From NCBI GenBank assembly GCA_045578245.1, contig JAZNJX010000005.1, forward strand, positions 1 through 9,781: 9,781 nucleotides of DNA, in the 5' to 3' direction. This DNA comes from Fimenecus sp045578245 (GTDB lineage: Bacteria; Bacillota; Clostridia; Oscillospirales; Acutalibacteraceae). The translations under genes and the position numbers were made by a program. Positions within the stretch are counted from its first letter, which is position 1; every line of letters starts with the position of its first letter. Under the pieces are notes generated by a model. The model was given only the letters and a program-made list of their open reading frames with translations. It was not told the DNA's origin and ran no database searches. Below are positions 1-5,100 of the stretch, in pieces.

Positions 1-23
1 ACGCAGTTAAAACACAAGAAAGT

Positions 24-53
24 AAAAAAATAAAAGCGTTCGAAAATTCGAAC
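24..53 (-). terminator. Intrinsic terminator of the cysteine synthase gene
   Basis: A perfect palindrome at 38-53 (GTTCGAA, two bases, TTCGAAC) lies 24 bases past the stop codon. Read on the minus strand it is followed by a T-rich run (complement of the A-rich stretch at 24-35). On the plus strand it is followed by CCC and a second T-rich run at about 56-65, so it could also stop plus-strand transcription entering from the left. Confidence 0.75.
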
Positions 54-76
54 CCTTTTTTCTTTTCTCTTATTCC

Positions 77-1006
77 TTAGTCCTGAAAGAGCGGAGTCGA
101 GAAGTAACGCTCGCCGGTATCAGGAAGGATGGTAACAACACGTTTTCCTTTTCCAAGGATCTTCGCCATCTTCATCGCAGCAGCAACATTCGAGCCGCTC
201 GAGATCCCGCAGAGGATCCCCTCTTCTTTTGCGAGACGTTTGGAAACCTCCAGCGCCTCTTCGTCGGTGATGGTGATCGTCTTGTTATAAACCTGCATAT
301 TCAGATTTCCGGGGATCAGGCCGTCGCCGATGCCCATCTGGAGATGGGTGCCGATGCTGCCGCCCGAAAGGATCGCAGCATGCTCCGGCTCAACTGCCCA
401 GATTTCAATATCAGGGTACTGTCTTTTAAGCACCTCACCGATACCACTTAGTGTTCCACCTGTACCGATACCTGAACAGAAACCGTGAATTTCCTCTGCA
501 ACCTGCTCGAGAATTTCAAGTCCTGTGTGGTGACGATGCACCTCAGGATTTTTAGGGTTTGTGAACTGTTGTGGGATATATACGTTTGGATTTTCTGCCT
601 GCATTTTAAGAGCAGTCTGTAAACAGTCATCAATGCATTTACCGATATCACCCTCGTCGTGAACAAGGATAACCTCTGCACCATAGTGCTGAACTAACTT
701 TCGTCTTTCTTCACTAACGGAGTCGGGCATAATAATCACAGTTTTGTAGCCCTTAACTGCACCGATAAGTGCAAGACCGATTCCCTGGTTACCACTTGTA
801 GGTTCAACAATAATTGAGTTTTCGTTAATAAGTCCCTGCTTTTCAGCAGATTTAATCATATTATATGCAGTTCTTGTTTTGATTGAACCACCCACATTAA
901 GTCCCTCATATTTAACAAGAACCTCGGCACTGTCTTCGTCAACCATTCTGTTAAGACGAATCATTGGAGTCTGTCCCATTGCTTCAAGTATATTATTACA
1001 TACCAT
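77..1006 (-). CDS. cysK: Cysteine synthase (O-acetylserine sulfhydrylase family)
   Basis: This 309-residue PLP enzyme of fold type II should make L-cysteine from O-acetylserine and sulfide in the cytosol. The PLP-binding lysine is K43 in GGSIKTR. The substrate-binding loop is PTSGNQG (69-75), the phosphate-binding loop GTGGT (181-185), and near the end lie GISSGSN and LPDTGERYFST, all typical of the family; length is also normal. The loop has Q74 where most members have Thr. No CBS domain is present. The ATG at 1006 is preferred: GAGGTG lies seven bases upstream, whereas the longer frame starting at 1045 would begin upstream of the predicted transcript start. The last third of the gene (77 to about 390) is clearly richer in G+C, with TCG, GCG, ATC, GGC and CTC codons, than the rest and the neighbouring genes. 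A related beta-replacement activity, for example on another activated serine, cannot be excluded. Confidence 0.9.
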   Translation of the reverse strand: MVCNNILEAMGQTPMIRLNRMVDEDSAEVLVKYEGLNVGGSIKTRTAYNMIKSAEKQGLINENSIIVEPTSGNQGIGLALIGAVKGYKTVIIMPDSVSEERRKLVQHYGAEVILVHDEGDIGKCIDDCLQTALKMQAENPNVYIPQQFTNPKNPEVHRHHTGLEILEQVAEEIHGFCSGIGTGGTLSGIGEVLKRQYPDIEIWAVEPEHAAILSGGSIGTHLQMGIGDGLIPGNLNMQVYNKTITITDEEALEVSKRLAKEEGILCGISSGSNVAAAMKMAKILGKGKRVVTILPDTGERYFSTPLFQD

Positions 1007-1035
1007 TTCTATACACCTCATTTTATAGCCATAGT

Positions 1036-1064
1036 ATATTATCATAACACAAAAAAATATTCAA
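1036..1064 (-). promoter_or_regulatory. Promoter of the cysteine synthase gene
   Basis: Read on the minus strand: TTGAAT (1064-1059), a 17-base spacer, and TAATAT (1041-1036) preceded by TGA, giving an extended -10. Transcription would start near 1029, about 23 bases before the chosen start codon. I see no riboswitch or T-box in so short a leader. Confidence 0.6.
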
Positions 1065-1082
1065 TATATTTCTAAAAACATC

Positions 1083-1110
1083 TTGAAAAGATATAGTTTT
1101 TCTCTATAAT
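1083..1110 (+). promoter_or_regulatory. Promoter of galT
   Basis: TTGAAA (1083-1088), a 16-base spacer and a perfect TATAAT (1105-1110). Transcription would start near 1117, about 23 bases before the galT start codon. It is divergent from the cysteine synthase promoter, the two -35 boxes lying 18 bases apart. No clear operator palindrome is visible. Confidence 0.7.
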
Positions 1111-1139
1111 ATTATTAGACTTAATTAAGGAGTGTTCCT

Positions 1140-2633
1140 ATGAATATTTATGAGGCAATAAATTCTCTTGTTTCCTATGGTGTAAGAGAAAACCTGATTG
1201 AAGAAGCAGACAAAGTCTGGGCAGTTAACCGTGTACTTGAAGTTCTTAATATGGACAGTATGGAAACTGATGCTGAAGTTAAGAGTGAAAACCTTGAAGA
1301 TATTTTAAAGGCTATTCTCGACTATGCAGTTGAAAAGGGACTTTGTGAAGATTCAGTTGTTTATAAAGACTTATTTGATACAAAGGTAATGGGTGTACTT
1401 ACCCCAAGACCATCACAGGTTATTAAGACTTTCAATGAGAAATATGAAATTTCACCTAAAGAAGCAACTGATTATTACTATAACCTTGCTATTAAAACTG
1501 ACTATATCCGTGAATACAGAATCAAGAATGATGTTAAATGGGTAACAACTACTGAATATGGTGACATTGACATTACAATCAACCTTGCAAAGCCTGAAAA
1601 AGACCCTAAGGCTATTGCTGCTGCAACAAAAATGGAGCAGAGCTCATATCCTACTTGTATGCTTTGTAAGGAAAATGAGGGTTATGCTGGTCGAGTAAAC
1701 CACCCTGCACGTCAGAATCACAGAGTTATTCCGCTTACTCTTGATGGTATTGATTGCTTTTTACAGTATTCACCTTATGTTTACTACAATGAGCATTGCA
1801 TTATCTTTGACGATGCACATACTCCAATGAAAATTTCTGAACAGAAATTCAGAAGACTTTGCGAATTTGTTAAGAAATTCCCTCACTATATGCTTGGTTC
1901 AAACTCCGATTTGCCTATTGCAGGTGGTTCAATTCTCACTCACGAGCATTTCCAGGGTGGTAGTTACACATTCGCTATGGAAAAGGCTGATTATGAAGAA
2001 AAGTTCACTTTTGACGGCTTCGAAGATGTTGAAGCAGGTATTGTAAAATGGCCTATGAGCGTTATCCGTCTTAAGAGTGAAGACACTGACAGAATGTGTG
2101 CTCTTGCAGGTAAAATCCTTGCTGCTTGGCGTGATTACACCGACGAAGAAGCATTTATCTATGCTTATACCGATGGTGAAATTCACAATACAATTACACC
2201 TGTTGCAAGATACAGGGACGGAAAATATGAGCTTGACCTTGTTCTTCGTAACAATATTACAACAGAAGAATATCCAGACGGTTTCTATCATCCACATCCT
2301 GAATATCACAATATCAAGAAAGAGAATATCGGTATTATTGAGGTTATGGGTCTTGCAGTTCTTCCATCACGCCTTAAAACAGAAATGGCAATTCTTCGTG
2401 ATGCTATTCTTGAAAACAAGGACATCAAGGCAGATGAGAGAATCGCAAAACACGCTGACTGGGCAGAAGTAATCAAGTCAAAGTACAGCGATATCAATGC
2501 CCAAAACTGCGACAAGATTATCCGTGACGAAATCGGTATTGTATTCTCAAAAATCCTTGAACAGTGTGGCGTTTTTGACCGTACAGAAGAAGGCAAAGCA
2601 CAGTTTATGAAATTTATTGCAAGTGTAAAATAA
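1140..2633 (+). CDS. galT: UDP-glucose--hexose-1-phosphate uridylyltransferase, class II
   Basis: GalT exchanges UMP between UDP-glucose and galactose-1-phosphate, giving glucose-1-phosphate and UDP-galactose, the central step of the Leloir pathway in the cytosol. The 497-residue length and the start MNIYEAINSLVSYG fit the class II (Firmicutes) form, not the ~350-residue class I form. Visible landmarks are CMLC (173-176), HPARQNHRVIPLTL just after it, and HEHFQGG (268-274), which replaces the class I HPHxQ active site; H270 is the likely uridylylated residue by analogy. AAGGAG at 1127-1132 lies seven bases before the ATG. The gene has its own promoter and terminator, and neither galK nor galE lies beside it in this window, so it is expressed alone here. 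Codon use is AT-rich like its neighbours. Confidence 0.96.
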   Translation: MNIYEAINSLVSYGVRENLIEEADKVWAVNRVLEVLNMDSMETDAEVKSENLEDILKAILDYAVEKGLCEDSVVYKDLFDTKVMGVLTPRPSQVIKTFNEKYEISPKEATDYYYNLAIKTDYIREYRIKNDVKWVTTTEYGDIDITINLAKPEKDPKAIAAATKMEQSSYPTCMLCKENEGYAGRVNHPARQNHRVIPLTLDGIDCFLQYSPYVYYNEHCIIFDDAHTPMKISEQKFRRLCEFVKKFPHYMLGSNSDLPIAGGSILTHEHFQGGSYTFAMEKADYEEKFTFDGFEDVEAGIVKWPMSVIRLKSEDTDRMCALAGKILAAWRDYTDEEAFIYAYTDGEIHNTITPVARYRDGKYELDLVLRNNITTEEYPDGFYHPHPEYHNIKKENIGIIEVMGLAVLPSRLKTEMAILRDAILENKDIKADERIAKHADWAEVIKSKYSDINAQNCDKIIRDEIGIVFSKILEQCGVFDRTEEGKAQFMKFIASVK

Positions 2634-2653
2634 ATGAATATATCCTAAATAAA

Positions 2654-2690
2654 AACGGAGAATGGATAAAACCACTCTCCGTTATTTTTT
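2654..2690 (+). terminator. Terminator of galT, probably bidirectional
   Basis: The arms AACGGAGAATGG (2654-2665) and CCACTCTCCGTT (2672-2683) pair with one mismatch around a six-base loop, followed by a T run (2685-2690). On the minus strand the hairpin is followed by TTTTTATTT, so it could also end the convergent MFS transcript. The hairpin array would then lie in that transcript's 3' untranslated region. Confidence 0.85.
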
Positions 2691-2704
2691 AGTTAATATT
2701 ATTA

Positions 2705-2870
2705 ATGAAATATTGCTTCGCAATATGAAGTAATCATACTGATTATGAAGTATTTATCGTTGATAAATATGAAGTAAAATAAATCATTAATATGCCGTAA
2801 GGCATACTTCATAGCAACGCTACTTCATATTCGTTGGAATACTTCACAAATCCGAAAGTATTTATTTCAT
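2705..2870. repeat. Array of small hairpins linked by the octamer ATGAAGTA
   Basis: The element is bounded by inverted octamers, ATGAAATA (2705-2712) and TATTTCAT (2863-2870). Its left arm carries hairpins at 2710-2726, 2731-2745 and 2751-2769, each followed by ATGAAGTA (2725-2732, 2745-2752, 2769-2776). Its right arm carries hairpins at 2791-2806, 2812-2822, 2828-2841 and a weak one at about 2848-2863; there the octamer appears in reverse complement as TACTTCAT (2805-2812, 2821-2828) and TACTTCAC (2840-2847). A 21-base unpaired centre (2770-2790) separates the arms. The stems are four to eight pairs with three- or four-base loops and share no sequence with each other; only the linkers are conserved. 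No start codon with a ribosome-binding site lies inside. It may be a non-autonomous mobile or REP-like element, or a structured 3' region; function unknown. Confidence 0.75.
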
Positions 2871-2889
2871 TGCAAATCTTCGATTTGCA
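2871..2889. other. Perfect hairpin just after the MFS stop codon
   Basis: TGCAAATC, TTC, GATTTGCA form an eight-pair stem directly against the stop codon of the MFS gene. On the minus strand no T run follows, so it is not a standard terminator. It touches the right end of the hairpin array and resembles its units in size and loop, so it may be an outer unit lacking the full linker, or an mRNA 3'-end stabiliser. Confidence 0.55.
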
Positions 2890-4329
2890 TCAATCCCACT
2901 CACAGCCTGTAACTGTATCAAGGTCAATGCCTTTTGTATCGTGAGTTTTCTTAACAAGAGCATAGATAGTAACAACAAAGCTTGGAACAAGAAGGCAAAG
3001 AGCAACTGTACCGATTACGCTGTCACCAAAGATAAGTGCAAGAATCATATTGACAATGAATCCCACAGCATATCCTGCGAAGCCTACAACAGTCTGTGCT
3101 GCAGTTGCGGATGAACGAAGATTTGTAGGTGCAGATTCACTTGCCATCATAATAAGTACGTCGTTTGTGGAGTAGTAGCTACCTACGAAGGTACCACAGA
3201 AGAAACCGATAATTTCAGGTGTTAAGAAATTCATTCTTGCGCCTAATGCGAAAATAACAAAGGAAATAACGCAGTTTGTTGCGACTGTTATTGCTGCTGC
3301 TTTTCGACCTTTTTTATCGGAGATAAAGCCCATAATTAACTGTGAAAGAGCCATACCGATTGGGTATAAGGTGATTGCTCTGTTAACCTCGTTAACACTT
3401 ACAATGTCAAGGAATTCTTTTGCACTTGAACCGTAAAGACTCTGTGCATAGCCGTGAGTAAGAATTGCCTGATAGTTCATGCTACCGATAACACCGATAC
3501 CTGCAAGGGCAAAGCAGATGAATACCCAACGAAGCTGTTTGTGTGAAAACCCGAATTTGAGAGCATCAATAACGCCACCCTGAGAATCCTGTGCAGATTT
3601 TCTCAGCTTTTCTGCCTGTAATTCTTCCTCTGTCATACTGAGATAACGGATACGGGATTCAACGAATGCGTCAGTTTCTCTTGCGCAGAGAAGTGCAATA
3701 AGGGAAACCACAATACCTACAACAGCAGGGATAAAGTAAACTCTGCGCCACTGTCCTGCAGTTTCCATTAACCAACGACGAAGCAAAGGAACGAGCATAA
3801 CTGCCATATTGGCAAAGAATTTAACGACGGAATATGTTATTGCACGACTTTTGCTTGGTGCTGATTCCATAATATACACAACATGCATATCGTGAGGAAT
3901 AAAGAACATGATAAGACACGCAGCAAAGAAATACATAAACACATTCTGTGAAAGAAAAATCATAAACATTGCAAAGGACATACCGAATGTGTTGATAATT
4001 AAGAAAGTCTTTCTGCCGAAACGGTCTGCCAAAGGTCTGTAAAAAATACCGATAATCTGGAACGGAATTGCCACAATCTGTAAAAGATTGAGAAGTGTAA
4101 CAGCACTTTCACTCTGGAAGAATGTGTTTGCAATTTCAGTCTGCATAAGTGTACTAATCTGGGATGCGATTTCGTCAACTGCATAAATAAGTGCAATAAT
4201 TAAAACAAGATACCAAAAATATGTATTACCCTTTGGTCTTGCTTTCTGCTTTTCCCAGTATTTCAATTCTTTTTCCTTGCGAAGCTGTTTTTTACGAAGC
4301 TTCTCAGGGGATAACTGTTTTGTTTTCAT
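2890..4329 (-). CDS. Major facilitator superfamily transporter
   Basis: A 479-residue membrane carrier with about 12 hydrophobic segments. A strongly basic, probably cytoplasmic tail of some 35 residues precedes the first segment (about 37-52). The MFS signature follows segment 2 as RPLADRFGRK (98-107) and recurs in the second half as GFISDKKGRK (334-343). The pair ESAPSKSR (155-162) and ESAPTNLR (398-405) reflects the duplicated six-helix halves. A charged central loop lies at about 217-265. The substrate cannot be read from the sequence; sugars, sugar acids or other small solutes are possible, and the neighbouring glycosidases only hint at a sugar. The ATG at 4329 is chosen because CGGGAGGG lies six bases upstream; the ATG at 4365 falls upstream of the predicted transcript start. 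The gene converges on galT, and its 3' end abuts the hairpin element. Confidence 0.9.
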   Translation of the reverse strand: MKTKQLSPEKLRKKQLRKEKELKYWEKQKARPKGNTYFWYLVLIIALIYAVDEIASQISTLMQTEIANTFFQSESAVTLLNLLQIVAIPFQIIGIFYRPLADRFGRKTFLIINTFGMSFAMFMIFLSQNVFMYFFAACLIMFFIPHDMHVVYIMESAPSKSRAITYSVVKFFANMAVMLVPLLRRWLMETAGQWRRVYFIPAVVGIVVSLIALLCARETDAFVESRIRYLSMTEEELQAEKLRKSAQDSQGGVIDALKFGFSHKQLRWVFICFALAGIGVIGSMNYQAILTHGYAQSLYGSSAKEFLDIVSVNEVNRAITLYPIGMALSQLIMGFISDKKGRKAAAITVATNCVISFVIFALGARMNFLTPEIIGFFCGTFVGSYYSTNDVLIMMASESAPTNLRSSATAAQTVVGFAGYAVGFIVNMILALIFGDSVIGTVALCLLVPSFVVTIYALVKKTHDTKGIDLDTVTGCEWD

Positions 4330-4351
4330 AATAATCCCTCCCGATAAATCT

Positions 4352-4379
4352 ATTGTATCATACATATTTAAAAAATCAA
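4352..4379 (-). promoter_or_regulatory. Candidate promoter of the MFS gene
   Basis: On the minus strand: TTGATT (4379-4374), a 16-base spacer, TACAAT (4357-4352) preceded by TGA. Transcription would begin near 4345, leaving a leader of only about 16 bases that starts almost at the Shine-Dalgarno site. A second possible -10, TATAAT at 4401-4396, lacks a good -35 box. Confidence 0.45.
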
Positions 4380-4429
4380 ATAATTAATTGTGCAAATTAT
4401 AATTTGTCAGGACTAAGATATCATCCACA

Positions 4430-4460
4430 CAAAACAAAAAGCCACCCGAAACGGATGGCT
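4430..4460 (-). terminator. Terminator of the 39-codon gene
   Basis: On the minus strand AGCCATCCG (4460-4452), loop TTT and CGGGTGGCT (4448-4440) form a nine-pair stem with one G-U pair, followed by TTTTTGTTTTG. It lies 27 bases past the stop codon of the small gene and insulates the MFS gene from it. Confidence 0.85.
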
Positions 4461-4487
4461 TAATTTATTTGATTGTTTATCTTGTAA

Positions 4488-4607
4488 TTATGCACCAAAG
4501 AGACCAAGAATTGCTTCGAATACCTGAGCAACGATACCCTGTGCTTCTGGGTCTGCACCAGCAATACCGAGAATTGATTCAACGAATGCGAAAATTTCTG
4601 CTAACAT
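4488..4607 (-). CDS. Small acidic hydrophobic protein, 39 residues, unrecognised
   Basis: I do not recognise this protein. It begins MLAEIFAFVE and ends GLFGA. It contains five acidic residues (E4, E10, D19, E21, E31), no Lys or Arg and no Cys, and is otherwise mostly Ile, Leu, Val, Phe, Ala and Gly. Two halves are similar: FVESILGIAGA (8-18) and VFEAILGLFGA (29-39), joined by a polar stretch around DPEAQG (19-24), which suggests two amphipathic helices with a turn. Expression signals are unusually good: AGGAGG seven bases before the ATG, a near-consensus promoter and a dedicated terminator, giving a transcript of about 200 bases that encodes only this product. No bacteriocin transporter, modification gene or immunity gene is adjacent. 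Candidates include a membrane-associated or surface-active peptide, a regulator of a membrane complex, or a self-assembling peptide; none is shown. Confidence 0.8.
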   Translation of the reverse strand: MLAEIFAFVESILGIAGADPEAQGIVAQVFEAILGLFGA

Positions 4608-4637
4608 TTTGGTACCTCCTTTTTATTTTGTAACCTT

Positions 4638-4666
4638 ATTTTACCATAATTCAATTACATAGTCAA
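4638..4666 (-). promoter_or_regulatory. Strong promoter of the 39-codon gene
   Basis: On the minus strand: TTGACT (4666-4661), exactly 17 bases, TAAAAT (4643-4638) preceded by TGG as an extended -10. It is among the closest matches to SigA consensus in the window. Transcription would start near 4631, about 23 bases before the start codon. Confidence 0.8.
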
Positions 4667-4703
4667 TAAATATGAATAAAATATTAACAAATCAACAAAA
4701 ATG

Positions 4704-5003
4704 CTACATTCCGTACTTTAAAAGGTCGATAGTACCATCACCTTCGAAAACGATTCCCTCTTTCTTTAGAAGCTCAATCTGCATATTTTCACCACCAAAA
4801 GCAAAGGCAGGGGAAACTTTTCCCTCACGATTCACAACTCTGTGGCAGGGGATAACACCTGGCTGAGGGTTATTGTGGAGAGCATATCCCACAACTCTTG
4901 CCCACCTTGGATTTCCTGCAAGCATTGCCACCTGACCATAGGTTGCAACCTTGCCCTCAGGAATATTTTTTACAACTTCATAAATTCTTTCAAAAACTGT
5001 CAT
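4704..5003 (-). CDS. MGMT-family DNA alkyltransferase, single-domain
   Basis: At 99 residues this is only the DNA-binding/active-site domain of the O6-alkylguanine-DNA alkyltransferase family (Ada/Ogt C-terminal domain); the usual N-terminal ribonuclease-H-like domain is absent. The acceptor motif IPCHRVV carries C53, so it keeps the cysteine that alkyltransferase-like (ATL) proteins usually replace with Trp. GKVATYGQVA (17-26) starts the winged-helix DNA-binding part, and R36 in WARVVGYAL fits the arginine finger. It may repair O6-alkylguanine directly, or act like ATL proteins by flagging lesions for nucleotide excision repair. The ATG at 5003 is preferred over the TTG at 5015 because the latter overlaps the GAGGTG ribosome-binding site (5008-5013). 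No terminator is visible after the TAG stop, so some transcripts may run into the small gene downstream. Confidence 0.88.
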   Translation of the reverse strand: MTVFERIYEVVKNIPEGKVATYGQVAMLAGNPRWARVVGYALHNNPQPGVIPCHRVVNREGKVSPAFAFGGENMQIELLKKEGIVFEGDGTIDLLKYGM

Positions 5004-5019
5004 AATACACCTCAAATAT

Positions 5020-5048
5020 ATTATAACACATTGTTTTCCAATATTGCA
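5020..5048 (-). promoter_or_regulatory. Promoter of the MGMT-family gene
   Basis: A perfect TATAAT (5025-5020, minus strand) is preceded by TGT as an extended -10. The -35 position, TGCAAT (5048-5043), is poor, so the extended -10 probably carries the promoter. The predicted start near 5013 leaves a leader of about ten bases, beginning at the Shine-Dalgarno site. Confidence 0.55.
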
Positions 5049-5072
5049 GTAGAAAAAGTTATGTGGTAAAAT
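5044..5072 (+). promoter_or_regulatory. Promoter of the GH127 gene
   Basis: TTGCAG (5044-5049), 17 bases, TAAAAT (5067-5072) preceded by TGG. Its -35 box coincides with that of the divergent MGMT-family promoter. Transcription would start near 5079. Confidence 0.6.
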
Positions 5073-5100
5073 ATTTTCAAGAAAAATAGGGGAGAGGCTT

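Noticed and set aside
1007..1045. Longer N-terminus of cysteine synthase starting at 1045
   Set aside because: That ATG lies upstream of the predicted transcript start and has no ribosome-binding site; the ATG at 1006 has GAGGTG at good spacing and begins where family homology begins.
1929..2309. 126-codon frame antisense to galT
   Set aside because: It lies wholly inside galT, lacks a ribosome-binding site, and its Cys/Phe-rich translation is typical of an antisense shadow; the same holds for the plus-strand frame at 2077-2472.
2705..2870. Short regularly spaced repeats suggesting a CRISPR array
   Set aside because: The conserved unit is only eight bases, it inverts halfway, the intervening segments are 7-17-base palindromes and not unique spacers, and no cas genes are present.
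1140..4329. galT and the MFS gene as a galactose operon
   Set aside because: They are convergent, each with its own promoter, and are separated by a terminator and the hairpin element; the transporter's substrate is not evident.
4330..4365. MFS start at 4365
   Set aside because: The ATG at 4329 has CGGGAGGG upstream, and the 12 extra residues would be encoded across the predicted promoter and Shine-Dalgarno site.
4672..4866. Plus-strand 64-codon frame opposite the MGMT gene
   Set aside because: It is antisense to the catalytic part of the MGMT-family gene and has no Shine-Dalgarno site; the real gene in this stretch is on the minus strand.
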